Shown one piece after another: positions 50,601-64,000 of a DNA stretch of 64,000 bases. The notes beneath the pieces were generated by a model. It made no database searches. It had not been told where the DNA came from and worked only from the letters and a program-made list of their open reading frames with translations. Within the stretch, counting starts at the first letter, position 1. Every line of letters starts with the position of its first letter. A program made the translations under genes and the position numbers. The DNA comes from Acridotheres tristis. Taxonomy: Eukaryota; Chordata; Aves; Passeriformes; Sturnidae. The stretch is taken from the NCBI GenBank assembly GCA_037013685.1, contig CM072895.1:13304463-13368462 (forward strand), in the 5' to 3' direction.

Positions 50601-53600
50601 CTATTACTATGGTAGTGCTCCATCCACGTGCCTACCATTTCTGTAACAGGAATTGACATGAGCAAATTGCCCTAATGAAGACTGATGCATTATGAAGGAC
50701 TGGACAGCAGAACTAACAAGTTCTGGTATAACCATCACAAGCTGCAAGTGCCATAGCCCTCACTTTCCAAAGTAACCACCACTGGCTATCAGCAATTTAC
50801 TGTGCTCTTCTGCAAACGAGTCCATCCATTCTGTGTTTACCCTACCTTCTCTGAGTGCCTCATGAGAATAATGATATGAGCAGGCCTGTTTTCTTCAGTG
50901 ACAGAGAAAATGCTAAAAATGTTTTTTTTTCCACACAAAAAGATCCATGAAAAATTGTCAGTGAGATTTTCAGAAGCTTCATTACAGGCAGATATTGAGA
51001 GAAGAAAAAAAAATTTAAAAGAGCCTTAAGGGGAAAGAGAACCAAGAAGGCAATTTTTATTACTCTGAAAGGGCTTAAGATGTTCTAGTTATCTTCAAAG
51101 CTACACCAGAACAGAAAAGGAGTCAATTGCCATTGTTCAATGAGGAGTAAGCAGAATATAAAAGGTCTGATCAAAAAAGAAAAAGATATGAGGATTAGTT
51201 AAAAAATAATTTGTTGACTGTTAAAGAGACAGAAGTCTAAAGTTTCTTCAAAGGAATTTCCAAATATATCACTGTTTTACTTATATTGGTAAACTGCATA
51301 CCCAAAGATGTTTCTAGAAATACAGTACATAACTCAAAGTGTGGGAACCCTATTAATTTGCTTTCATAAAAGGGCCTAAAATAATTCTGTCCAGAACAGA
51401 AAATTCATATTGCTAACAATCACAGAATATAGGGTAATGACATTTAGAACTCATAATGCTGAAAATTGAATACAGTATTGTAGGTGCAGATTGTTACTTT
51501 CAAGAAACTGACAAAAAATTTCTCATTTAATGGTATTAATGTACCTTTTTATAGTAAATTGCATAGAAGTCACTTATTTTGTACTTTTTGCTTTTTCAGA
51601 ATGGTGTTTCTAACTTCATAGTTCTTTATTTGATTCCCGGAAAAGGGGGGTAGAGTAAAACTTTATCCCTGATATATATTTTTTTAGGTTTATGTTTCAA
51701 CCAATATGCTCTTTAGTGTTTTGCTTTCTTTTTGTCTTAGTATGTCCCTAGAAGAAGTAATGTAGCTTTTAACTATATTTCCATGAAAATTGCTGAAAAA
51801 ATACTTCTACGATTTACTTTGAAAGCATATTTACAATTTTTGTGTCACTTTTGAAAGGAATTTTTTGCCTTCATAACTCATACAACTGGCAAAGGAAGCA
51901 ACTACATAGAACAGTGTACAAGAATGAATATATATTTATGGTAAACTTTCTAAAGTACTCTCTCAGCTGCAGTCCCAAGTGCTTTTAGAGGTTTTGTTTC
52001 CTAAAGGGAACAAATTTTTCAGCTACAATTTTCTTTAAGAGTCAGCCATTGATTATGTAGTTCATGCCTTCTTCCCAGGATGCTGATACTAGGGACAAGG
52101 AGGTAGATTCACTTTTCCAGCCCCTGGCACATAAAATTAAGTGGCATAAGAAGCCTAAACATATAAAGGAAAGTGTTCCACATTTTCAAGGCCTATGTAC
52201 ACTGTAAGAAAAGGAGCTAAGATACTAGAAAGCCACATTGGAAGGAATAGAAGTTTCATCATTCATGTCAGTGGAAGTGATAATCAGCCAATATTAAAAC
52301 AAACAAACAAAAACCCCATAACAACCTTTTGTTTAAATGTAATAAATGTTTCAAATTTCTTTTCAGCACTTGTTCATCCAACAAGTTATTATGTCAAATA
52401 GAATGTGCACTGTAAAAAATATCATGCAAGGAGAAATACAGGAAAGTTGATGTATGTAAATGGCACTGAAGAATGAAGATGCAGTTCTAGACTTCATTCC
52501 AAAGAAAGTGTTGTTTGGGGATGGCTTCTGTCACTTGTCTGAGGATTTGAATAAAAAAGGTCAAACTCAGAGCAGGAGGCCTGACCAGAAGGATCATTTT
52601 TCAGGGTCAAGGCTTCTTGTAACACAGTCTTCTCTTTTGTACAGGTAGATCTTATTTTCAATCTTTGTCTTAATTTTCATAGTCTGAATAAAATTAATAG
52701 AACTAATTTCTTGACAGATTTAATGTTTTCCCTAAATACTTAGAACAAGCAGACAAACTGTAACTGTGTTGGAACTGTAAGAGAATGTTTATGAGAGTAT
52801 TCATCACGACAACTTTATACACTTCTAGATGTGATTTTTTTTTAAACCATATTTTTGTTATTGTATTTAAGATAATAATCTTGGAGGACATAAGGAAGAA
52901 ATTCAATCCCTTTTGTAGCATTTGTTGCTAGTGAGTCAGTCAAAATATCAGATAGGAAAGCTCTGGTTTGTGTTACAGGTTATAAATACATGCTGCTTTT
53001 AAATCCAGATATGTGATTCATACACTAAATCTTTTCTTTCCTAGAATGTACTAGAAAGCTTGAAAAGAGGTAAAATAAAATGCTGGTTTCCTCTGAAGGA
53101 GGGCATTTTTGAGCTTAGGCATATGTTATACTGGGAACGTTTTGAAGCTGAAAAATATGGAATAGAGGCAATATAAAAACACTTCAGAGTAATTATTAAA
53201 AGCAGCTTAAGTCATCAGCCTGTTTTTTAGACTAGAACACATGTATATGCTCATTAACACAAGTACAGGGGCTTGAGACTGATAGATGTGAAGGATCTTC
53301 CTGTGTGAATTCACCTGTAGGATTACAGTCTGAATAACAAATGACTCATTTCAGACCACAAGTTCTATACCTCCATTGTCAGAGTGAACAACAGGTCCAA
53401 AGAACTTCAAAACTAAGCATTGTCTAGCATCAAAGACATTTTAATTTTAGTTAATCAAGAATTAAATAAAAATTACAGTACTATGAGATCATTGCAATCA
53501 ATTGGTGGTTTTTGCATTCAGTATAGATTTTTACAGATCTGTTTTTTCTTGAATTAAATGGCAATAATAGTAACAGTAATAGCAATAGCCATAATGAAAA

Positions 53601-53805
53601 GGCTTCTATTAATTTGTAAAAACAAATTTATAGAAATAGGAAATGTTCAACTAAGATGAGTATCCTATCTGTGTGACAATAGAAGTTCGGTTTAGAGAAA
53701 TCCCTTTATTAAAACTATTTCAAAATCTTTCCAGCAATTAAGAAAGTCATACTGTTTACCTCAAATTGAAACGGGCATCTTGGGACTTTCCTTTTTTAGT
53801 TTTCT

Positions 53806-53841
53806 TTTAAAAATAAAATAAAATAAAAATAAATAAAATAT
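53806..53841. repeat. (AAAAT)n microsatellite
   Basis: Roughly seven imperfect AAAAT/AAAT units in tandem. Likely length-polymorphic between individuals. No attached element seen. Confidence 0.85.
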
Positions 53842-56800
53842 ACACTCTCCCATTTTACCTTTGCTATTTTCTGAAACGCCAGTGAAGTCACTAAGAGTCA
53901 AATAATGAAACTAAGCTGTGTGGTGATGGAGTTGTTCTTGTGAACACTCCCACACTTACTTACAGGGAAATCAGTCCTCTTAACTCAGAACATCTGCTAT
54001 TTTTTACAAAAATTAATTTTCAGTCCAAGTTTCACTTGTACTTCTAGACATTAGGAAAATATTTTCCTCTCTATTTAAACATGTTCTTTTACTCTCAAAA
54101 TAGGAATGAGGAATGAAGTGGAATTTTCTATATATCACAGAAAAATTTGTGAAGAAGGCTCATGTAATCTTGTAGACAAAGTGCACTTGGATTGTAGAGG
54201 TAGTTTTAGAAAATATCTAGCTAGACATCTGTGATATGTAGACATCATAAGGTTAGTCATCCTTGATGAGCAAAAAGGTTCTATTATGTGGTTTTAGAAT
54301 AAACTGAGTACATCAAAGATAAAAGTCTTGTACTGTCAAATTCAAAGGAGAAATCAGTGGAATTGATCATGACAATACATTATATGAACAATTCTTTTAG
54401 ATAGAGCTTTCAACAAGACAACAGGCTGGACCATGCAGATGTTTTAGTCCCTTGGAAACTGTCCCATCTACATTTTGGAGATAAACATTTAATTTGAAGA
54501 CTTCTATTTTTTCCAGAATTCAATCATTCTGGCATTGCTAAAGATTTTGAATTTAATTATTACATGATCATAAACTTGACTGTACTTCCTTGCTCAGATC
54601 CATAATCAAATAATCTTACCAGAATTTATATTTAATTTAGTATGCACTCTTTCTTATTGAAGTTAATCCTTCATATACTTTGAAAAGCTGTTACTTCAAT
54701 TACCAGACATACACAGAGAATGCAGAAAGGAATGCTTATCATTAAAAGTGTTCATTCCACAGAAACCATCATCAGCTTTGATAAACAGATAAAACCTGGG
54801 AAAAGTTTCATTCTCATAACCACTCAACTTTCAGATACCAAAATATTAAATTCTATGAAATGAAGCTTTGTAATAAGTGGAATACTGAAATTCTGTCTGG
54901 AGTTCTGAAGTTTTCATAATGATTTGGCACACAGCTAAAGAGAATACCTTTTGCATTGTGTACTTTACTACAATGAAACTTTCAATAAATCATGTAGCTA
55001 TTGAAACATAGAGCATATATCAATTGAAAATTTGAAAAATTAACATTTATTTAGTTTTACTGCAAAAATCCTTAAGCCATTTTGCAGAGTGCTAAACCCT
55101 GGGGGTTTTATTCTGCTTGCCAATGAATAAATAAATAGTGATTAATTTATATTATACAACTTAAAAATGTAAACCTTACAAAAATGGTATGGTTCATTAA
55201 CTCTAAGTCCAAGTTTAGGTATTTATTTAAAAGCCTGTCAAAAATTAGAAGGCCTCATGACCAGCTTCTCAACCCTTTTAGAGTAATGAATCTCTATGGA
55301 AGTTCATGTCAATGGGTATTGGGGAAAATCTGGTTGCTAATAAATGGATAGTTGAAGAATCCTTTTTTCAGCCAGCTGACATTCTTGTTCAGGAAATGAA
55401 GCAGGAAACATTTCATTAACAGTGAAAGAAAAAAAGAAATCTAGTGAAAAACAAACAAGGCAGAGTCAAAGATCAGACATGAAATGGACGAAAATTGTCC
55501 AAGCTCCATTAAAAATAATGCCACTAGACACCAGCTGAGGTTCAGGATCTTGCTTCTTTAATTAAAGTTGATTCCAAGATATAAAACAAGGACCACTACC
55601 AGGCTTTCTGTCTTATTGCATAGCTCTTACCTACACTATTTTAATCAAATTGATCTTGATAAAAATAGATTAGCATTCATCAATATATAGAGAGAGCATA
55701 ATATAGGAAAAAACATATCCTTGAATCATAAAATTATTATAATTTACTGCATGCAGAGGAAATTTTCAATGAAGTTGAACCTTTCCTCAGCTCAGTGGCT
55801 GTAATGTACCTGAGGCCTGTGGGCTGCCTGAACCAATTAACAAACTGGACTATTTTTTTTTCAATGGACAGAGAGACATAAAGTCAATTTTGTTCTGAGT
55901 TGTTCAGGATAGATACCTAAGGATACAGAGTTGCACTATCCATGCTGAGGTGATTGGACTGGAAATACTGAAAATACAGTCTGATCTTCTGGTTTTGTTT
56001 CTCATTAAAATGTCTGTAGTTAGAACCAGTTGGTTCATATAATTTTTAAAGCAATGGATACACTATTTTAATCGAGGATAAATCTGGTTAGTTTGTATAG
56101 GAAAGCCCATGTCAGCTTTTACTAAGGTTAATTGGGGTGTGCCAGGAAAAATGTCACCTCAAGGGCTTTCCTAAATGCTGTGGACTTCTTTCAGAATCTA
56201 TTCAGAAGAATTACTGCATTCTGTTGCTTCATTTATTTTGCTTGTTCCCAGCTTTGCCTGATGCACAAAGACAAAATTGTAGTACATGGATTCTGGTTTT
56301 GTGTTTAAGTTGAGAACTGATTTTTAGTAAGGCAACACAGCCTCTCTCACAGTCTTGGCTCCTGGGGGCCCCCAGACTGGACAATAGAGCAGCACCACTT
56401 TTATCCTGGACAGAACAGCTGGCATATCCTCTCTGTTCTTGCTCCATATCACAGTGAGCAAACCCATTCATTCAATTCAGAGAACTGTTTCAAGGCCACT
56501 GCTTAGGGACTTGCAAGTTCTTTTTTTTACCGAAGTAAAAAGTTAGGTGACATCTTAAATTGATAAAGAAAGAAAAGAAAATATCTCTTAACCTCTGGTG
56601 AACAGGATGATTTTCATCCAATGGAAGTCTCCTCACACATTTCATGGAGCACATACCATCAGTGCTCCCAATAAAGGCAGTGAGTTTTCAGCTAGAAAAA
56701 TACTTGTCACAATTTATATGGCTCAAATAGGAGGAGACTTGGATAGAGCAGAGCAATCCAATTTGAGCCACAGGTAGCTGCAACTCTAGAAATGTGTGCT

Positions 56801-58008
56801 TTTTCATTAAAAGACCTTGAGGGTTCAAGTCATGACTGAACAACTTAAGATACAACCTGAGATAACAACAGAAATATTCTTTGGTCTACCATGATCTCTG
56901 ATGCTAATGTGAAATAGATCACAGATTAAAGAGTAAACCCCAAAGAATGGACATGAGCTTATAAGCTTGAAAAGAATAATTTGTTTTCCTTTCTCCAATA
57001 TTCTCACTTAAAATATTTCAGATGGGTTTCAGTCATTCTTTTTATGTTTACTAAAAAGATATATAAGAAATGGAATTATGACAAGTCTTTTAAAATTCAA
57101 TTAATTTCTATTGTGAAATCATCTTTCAATAAAGACAAGAAAATCCATTCCCAGGAATAAGACTATATTTTATCCCTACTTAGATATCAGATATTGCAGT
57201 CACAAATGTAGAGAACATTTTTTCAGGTCTCAATTGGAAAGTACGTTAATAAATCTGAGGAAAAATATACTTTTTCTTCCTGTAGAGTAGCTTATTAACT
57301 TTCACTGTGAAATCTGAAATGTGATTTAAATAATAAATTGCAGAGCCTAGTATCTGCTCAAGATAAAAACCTAAAAGATTCCCATTCTCTCTCCTTTTAC
57401 TTTTATACAGCAAGCTAATGAGGCCAAAAACCAAAGCAAGGATTGTTTCTCCTGTACAGTCACTGACTGTTTCTTTGAACAAACATCACTGGGATGTACG
57501 CACATATTTATTTCCTTTATTTAATTTCAACCCCCAAAACCATAAGGAAAAAATATCAGAGTATGAAGATCTCAGAAAAAAATGGAAATCAGAACATTAA
57601 ATCAAGGGGTAATTCTGGATTCAGAGTGTAAAAGTTCATGTCTAAAATTTTTTTAAGCAATATTGAAATGTTACTAAATTTCGGTTGTTGTTTTTTTTTT
57701 TTTTAACAAAGATCACATCTTATTTTTATGTTCAAGTTTGAACATTAAGTTCAATGTTTGAAAATTTAAGTAGGCTTTTCTAGATGCTTTTGTTGAAAAT
57801 CTGGACTTTTATTGATCAGTCTGCAACTTATCTGTTACGCAGGTTACAACAAAACACAGGTCATCAAAAAACCCCAGAGGATTTAAAGGGCAGATTTCAG
57901 GAAATATCAAGAGGTTGCAATAAAATATTTGTCACGATTTTTAATCTTAGAGAGGTATATTACATGTAATAACAGTGTACATGTTACTATTGTCTTTGTT
58001 AAAAATGT

Positions 58009-58029
58009 TTAACAGTAAATTACTGTTAA
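58009..58029. repeat. Perfect 21-bp palindrome
   Basis: TTAACAGTAA (58009-58018) and TTACTGTTAA (58020-58029) are exact reverse complements around a single A. A weaker imperfect palindrome (TAACAGTG...TACATGTTA, about 57970-57986) precedes it by some 25 bp and shares the TAACAGT word. AT-rich composition makes chance matches easier. Function unknown. Confidence 0.75.
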
Positions 58030-60944
58030 TAATTTGATTTGTAAAGAAGAAAGAAACTTCTTGCTACAAAAATCGCCTTGGTATTTAAGATGAATTTTAG
58101 GATGAAACAGATGTTTAATATTTTCTTTTGAAGCAAATAAATAACCACTTCACTATGAGTGAAATTATGCCAAGCCTCAAAGTAAAAATAAAAATAGAAA
58201 AGTCTTGTGGTGATGTATAGTGAACTTTGTCAAAGCAAAGGTATGGAAACACTTTGAGACAAATCACACCTCAATTTTAATGAAATTGCATAGGAATAAC
58301 TTAACTGAAGATTTTCATCACTATGTAATTTGGATGTTCTTACATTGCTTCTTGTTCTATTCTTTTTTAGGAGTGTATGTTTGTATTTTCTGAACAGATT
58401 CCCTGCTTAATTTCATCTCCCCCAAATGAATGAATTTCAGAGAGAATTTATATGCATGCAGGAATTAGTGTGCATATTTGAATTACTCATATCATACATT
58501 TATTTGTTCAGAACTGTCGAGATTCAAGCTTTAAGTCAAATCTGACACTCATTGGCACCTGGACAAGCACATTAAAGCACATGTGGTGTGTTAGCACCCA
58601 ATTTGGCTTTAACTTTGCACGTGTCTCCTCCTATAAATTTTCTCCTATGCATCAGTTTCCATGAACACACAATAATTCAGAAGGGCAATGATATTTCTCT
58701 GTTTCCAAAATACAACAATATGCTTGTAGATTCTTAAAACAAAATGCAGGATAGATAATTTGCTTAGCTTTAGATTCTAATGTACAATATATTTTCCCAT
58801 CTCCTCCCATTTAGTGAAATTACTCCAGAAGAAAGATATCCCTTTTTATTGAAGTATACCAGATTAAAGTGAATTATTAAAATGCATAAAACAAGACAGT
58901 AATATATAATGTGGTTTGTGACAAAATGTACTGTAACCTTAACTGTAATTATATCAAATATATTGATTTAAATTTCATAATCAAATTGTGCAGGTAACGA
59001 TCCATATCTTTGGTAATTGAGTTGTGTGCACAAATGTAATTATAGTAATGGTATAAAAATTTGATGATGCCATCTAGATTAGATTGAACTTTGGGTGTAC
59101 TTTAAAGAATATTCAGGGATTCATAAAAAATCAGTTTATGTGGACCTATACCGTAACACTGGACTGATGTTTTCTTGAGAATGGAGTTTGATCCCTGTTA
59201 AAAGTGTGGCCAGAAAAGTTTCCAACCAGGAAAGCATCTTCAAGTTATATTCTCCTGTTAAAATATAGAACACAGCTGATGAAAACCTTTGTAGAAGACA
59301 GCAACTTTGTTTTGTGTAGAAGCAATTTCAGGTTTTCCTGAATGGGCTTTTTTTTGGTTAACAGCACTTTTTATAGATGCTAAGAGCTTCAGTGCTCAAA
59401 AGCATTCTGAACTTCTAAAATAATGACCAGCAAGATTATACTTTGCAGTGCAGAAGGGAGAGGTATTTAACAGTTCTCCACATTACTGAAATTATTTAAG
59501 AAATAACCCAAAGCCCTCACCTCTCAGCAGTTCTTTACTCAGTTCCAAATGGTCCTTTAAATAGTTCCATCTGAAATGAGATACATACCCTGGCTTTGTT
59601 ATCAGATGCTTTCTTGTGATGGATACAGCCATGGTAAGCAGTGCCTATAAATTTGCTATAATCACACATTTTTGTTTAAGAGTGAGCTACAGAAGTTCCA
59701 AACAAAATTTTTAAGATCTGCAGTAAAAACTGAAAAGAAAAAAAGAAAAGATACATTGAACTATGTCCCTGTTTCTGGAACAAATTCTTCCTTTTGTTTT
59801 GTTTTCAGCTCATACAGACATTATTAATCTTTATGGTCTCTATGTGTTTTTAAATAACAGATTTTGACTCAAACGTTCAGTTAATTTTTTATGAGTTGAT
59901 GTGAATTTTAATTTAATTAATGGGAATATATTGGAGCCATAAAACAACAGATATTTTCTGCAATATGATAAAATGTTCCTCACACAAATATATATGTTGA
60001 ATCCATAAATAAATTCAAAAACATATGAAATTAGTGCATGCATTTCTTGCTTTTCTAAATCTGCATCATTCTCATACCAACATTGTATGGTTGTTGCTGG
60101 CAGAATCACGTATTTAGCAGAATTTTAATTGCAGTATTGCAAAGGCAAATAAGACTAGATTATCTCAGTACTCGAGCATATAGATTTAAAAAAAAATCAG
60201 TTATACAGAATTTCAGATTAATCAAATGTGTTACTAGAAAAAGTGAGATTCAAAAGATGTAGGCACAATTTGAATATGTTTGTGGATAGTGTTATGTGGT
60301 TGGTAAATGTTCATCTAATTAGGGTTTTCTTGGATCAAGTGCATGAAGAAACGTTGTATGTTCTGCCATGTGATCATGAACACCATTCAAACACAAAGGA
60401 GAAATGTTCTTTAGAATTAAGAAAAATTTCCTGGCACTTATCTCTTTTTTCTAAGGCAAATGTGACTGTATGCTCATGGAAAGATGAAATCAGAAAGAAT
60501 ATAGGATTATTTTCTTATTTATTTATTCTGTTTCTCTGTCTTTATTGGCAGAAAAGATAGTGTGTGTAGGAGATGTAGGGGTACATCTTGTTTCCTTGTC
60601 TTCTCTATATCATCTCTAAAAAAAAAGGATAAATAAAAATATTCAATGAAAAGTCTTTGTTCTACAAGGACAAAATGTTACTTATACGAACAAGTCTAAC
60701 AATGAGGACAACAACAAAAGCCTTTTTCTGAACAGAGGTGAAGAATAAAAGGTCACAAGGAACCACACCTCATGTTATTAGTTTGCTCAAAACTGTGACT
60801 GTGTTTTACAGCAGCTTTAAAGTAATGCTTTTTCAGATTCTATTCATGTCACAGAAAAAAACACTAATATCGATTTTTGCTAATACAATATAAATGCTTC
60901 CCAGGTGCATTAAAGTCAGTGACATGTAGTTTAGCAGGCGTTTC

Positions 60945-60969
60945 CTCAGTTACATGCTTTGTAACTGAG
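60945..60969. repeat. Hairpin, 9-bp arms, 7-nt loop
   Basis: CTCAGTTAC (60945-60953) and GTAACTGAG (60961-60969) are perfect reverse complements around a 7-nt loop. Just to the right, CTCAG and TATGCTTT echo parts of the hairpin, so a local partial duplication may be involved. Function unknown. Confidence 0.7.
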
Positions 60970-63900
60970 TGTACATGCTCAGTATGCTTTGCACAAACCT
61001 ACCTGTAGAAGGAGGGGTAGATTCTCTCAGAGTAATGGCCAGTCTCTGTCACAACATTGGCCAAAATTGTCATATTGACATATGCTGGGCACAGAACATT
61101 CCCCAGCCATATGCATATTACATTATTAGTATTCATATTGTATTTTGTCTAAAAAAATATAAGCAAGGTGATTAATCCAATTGATGATAACAGTTTTTGC
61201 TTAAAAACGTGTGGGAGCTCCCAGCTGCAGTGCACCTAAATTCTAATTCAGAGCATCTAAGTTCATGGGACATATTTTGGCCAAGAGAAATATGAATCAC
61301 TAAAAGTTTGGGTTGCCTGAGCCTTATCATAGCAGTGACTGCTCTGAGCCCAGCACCTACAGGGAGAAGGTTCTGATTCACCTGGTAATTATGTGCATGT
61401 CAGAATTTTAATCATGTCACTTGAAAAGTACTGTAAAACAGAACAAAGAAATATGTGCTTGTTAGATACAGTTCTTAAAAATCTCATTGAAAAAGAAAAA
61501 AATAGGACTGATTAACAATTTTTCCATGTTCTCAGAAAGTCTAGAGAGCAGACGTATTTCTAAGTATTTGAGGTAAAATGTTAATAATAAGAAATGGTCT
61601 TAGATTTGAAGTGGAACAGAAAGCAAGATTATTTTTTCAAGGAGCATTTGTAATTAGGTCTGTGAGCTCATATGTAGCCACTGCTATGCTTTCCAGTGCA
61701 TTGAGAATTTGGAAATTTTTAAAAAGGTCAAAGGAGTTATACAGTGACATGGTACTAAACAAGAAGAAACAATTAAAATTTTTCTTATTTTTTATATGCT
61801 TATGAACAAAATATATTTTTACCTTTGATATTTCTTAAATGCTATGCCTATTTATAAGCTAATAGAGCAGGCACATCATGATTACACCCCACGGTTTTTG
61901 AAATCTAGCTTAATCCTCAGAATAAAAAAATTATCACTTAAGAACGTATAAGCAGTATTAGAAATTCAACAGGAAAGATAACATTCAGATAATCTTATTC
62001 TGATTGTCAAAATAATCTTGTATTAAACTGATTTTTCAGTAAAATGAGTGGATTTGAGCAGGATTTTTTTTAAACTTAGTATCAGTTCATTTCATTTTTT
62101 TACACCTCTGTAAGTCAGCAGTTGTCAGAGGCATAATTTGTTCTTCTTATGACATAATGCATTTGAATTTATTCCTTTCTCTTTATTGATCTACTTATGA
62201 GTCTTAATAATGTAGAATTATCAGAATTTCTTTGTGAAATAATAAGTGAAGTGCTTTTGGAGGAAGGCATTTATTTTTTGAGCCAGATGCAGAAACACTA
62301 AGAATATTGCTAATTGAGACTTAAAGGGATCAGAGAAAAGAATTATAAAAGAAAGAAAGCTGGCCTGAAGTGTTCACAGAGAAAAAAGAAACTTTAAATG
62401 TGAAAATATCTATGTACAGTATTGATCTACTTTTTATTGAATACATTTTTTGTGCAACACAATTGTGTGAGTCAAGCTACTATTCTGTAGTTTATACTAA
62501 AAAGAAAAGCTTTCTTTTAAGAATAAAATTGTAGCCCTCAATTTCTCCATTCAAAAGCTTTCTGAATGAAATTCAAGATTATCTTCTTTTTTTTTTCTGA
62601 AGCAGTTAAATGATTTAGCTGTTCACAGTGTAATTGTCTCCTAATTATACTTTAGATAAAAGAAAATTTTAATGGTCTTGAATACAGCAAGCAAATAAAA
62701 ACAGAGAAAATTATCAGAAAGTTCTTGCTGCTCTTTCAGTTTCATGAGCTATTCTACAGCAAGATAAAATGGAAGTTATGAATACTTTTGTTTCTGAGAG
62801 ATGTTTAACTTCCACAGTATAAAGCCCTTACTACGCCATTCAGTAGAAATAATCTGCTGCTTTTCACACCTCCTAGGCATAAAGCTGTTGAAGAAGCTAT
62901 TCCTTAAATTCCCGTAATCAGCCACCAGACCTGATTTCTAAAATCCACAGGTGTCTTTCTCACATGCAATTCCTGCTTTTTGAAAGATTAATCTAAATTA
63001 TTTAAACAATTGAATAGATATGTGCACTTACCCGTATTCAGCAGAACTCATTTACTTCTAACTTTGATCTCAGCAGTCCCAGTTCAATAAAATACATAAT
63101 CACATAAGTGGTCATCAACATAGGGATATAATAAACAAAAAACATAGATGTGCTGCATAAGCACCTGAAGTGTTTGGGCATGAGAGCACTTACATACTGG
63201 AAGATACTCCTGATTTAAGCTTTTGGGCTCTGAATCAAGCATCTGGAAGGTAAAAGAAAGATTCATTCACATTGTGTGTTTTGTGTTTAGGGCTATCACT
63301 ATAGATTCAAATGTGAAAAATGTTCTTTTGCCTTACATACATTTGTAAACATTTTTACAGCTCACAGAGTGTGATTGCAAATGAAATATTAACACCCTAA
63401 GAGAGACTGGAAACAGCTGAGGGTCATTACAGGGCTGGCCACAAAAATTATCAACTGCACTTTCTAGAAATAGTGAGAGAAGGTAAACCTGGGATATGAA
63501 TATCAAATTGTTAATTGTTCAGAGCCATGCACATGTTTACAGAGTCCTGGGAAAGCAAGCAAAGGGTAACAGAACCTTACAAAACCAAGGTCTTAATAAT
63601 AAATACATATTCACACAATCAAAAATTATATTTTAGGAAGTAAACAGCAGCATGCACAGTGATTTAAGATTACTGTTTAGAAGCATTTTGGGGGTTGCTC
63701 TCACTTATATCCTTGACTTTCATCTACCAGTAAAAAACCAGATGGTTTTATAGTACTTTTAGTCAAGTTCCTAATTGGGTTACTCAGATATCTAAGTGCA
63801 TGACTAATGGGAGTTCCCTGATAATTAGAGGTGAAAAAAGTGTTGAAATTACAAGACTAGAAATGGAAGCTTGGGTTTTAAATACTGTTCCCCAAAGTAT

Positions 63901-64000
63901 ATGTTCCCAAAAAAATCAAATTTTCTCACAATTCAGGAAATTGTTCCTACTATTAATCCGAATCCTCACATGTACAGCCCAATTTCTACATGATATGATA

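Larger units (their letters stand above)
50601..64000. other. AT-rich non-coding DNA, no gene seen
   Basis: No gene or transposable element recognised. Simple sequence includes AAAC words near 52296-52313, an (AAAAT)n tract at about 53806-53841 and a 14-base T run at 57691-57704. The longest open frame (110 codons, plus 60228-60560, opening on GTG) has an ordinary AT-biased composition and a hydrophobic end but no family I recognise. Two good palindromes are listed separately. Highly diverged repeats could be present and missed. Confidence 0.65.

Noticed and set aside
51637..51655. AAAAGGGGGG run resembling a retroviral polypurine tract
   Set aside because: No LTR-like TG end, polyadenylation signal or other retroviral feature follows.
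60228..60560. Plus-strand open frame, 110 codons, with hydrophobic C-terminal end
   Set aside because: Opens on GTG; no domain, no homologue recognised, and composition matches its surroundings.

Overview
The window reads as non-coding nuclear DNA from a bird, most likely a songbird. It is AT-rich by eye, CpG-poor and low in interspersed repeats. Two recognised elements support this: a short 3'-end fragment of a CR1 LINE (21266-21354) and a retroviral LTR of a type I recognise from passerine genomes (48237-48438). Both assignments rest on remembered consensus sequences, not on a search. A few worn copies of the ancient amniote SINE family MIR (about 35.3-50.0 kb) fit a slowly evolving amniote genome. 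Nothing points to bacterial, plasmid or viral-genome DNA.

I find no protein-coding gene, rRNA, tRNA or recognisable microRNA. The open frames are short (longest 185 codons), have biased low-complexity or random-looking translations, no recognised domain and no coherent exon/splice structure. The window is best described as intergenic desert or part of a very large intron; the sequence alone cannot say which.

Layout. 1-14.3 kb: plain AT-rich sequence with a few short hairpins. 14.35-15.2 kb: a GC-rich island holding a 12 x 9-bp minisatellite whose minus strand translates as collagen-like Gly-X-Y by repeat arithmetic. 15.2-35.3 kb: AT-rich sequence with T/A tracts, the CR1 fragment and a 2 x 28-bp tandem repeat. 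35.3-42 kb: MIR relics and a small GC-richer patch. 42.6-46.3 kb: repeat-poor sequence with several palindromes and homeodomain/E-box-like motifs, which looks like conserved non-coding (enhancer-type) DNA. 47.65-49.4 kb: an A-rich tract, the minus-strand LTR with a little adjoining sequence, then a GC-richer patch with several splice-acceptor-like sites. 49.9-50.6 kb: another MIR relic and a second motif-dense stretch. 50.6-64 kb: plain AT-rich DNA with two good short palindromes.

There is no gene set here that works together. I found no convincing evidence of a new biological system. The most checkable leads are the minisatellite island, the LTR with an 18-bp palindrome that places AATAAA on both strands, the MIR-relic cluster and the enhancer-like palindromes at 44.4-46.3 kb.
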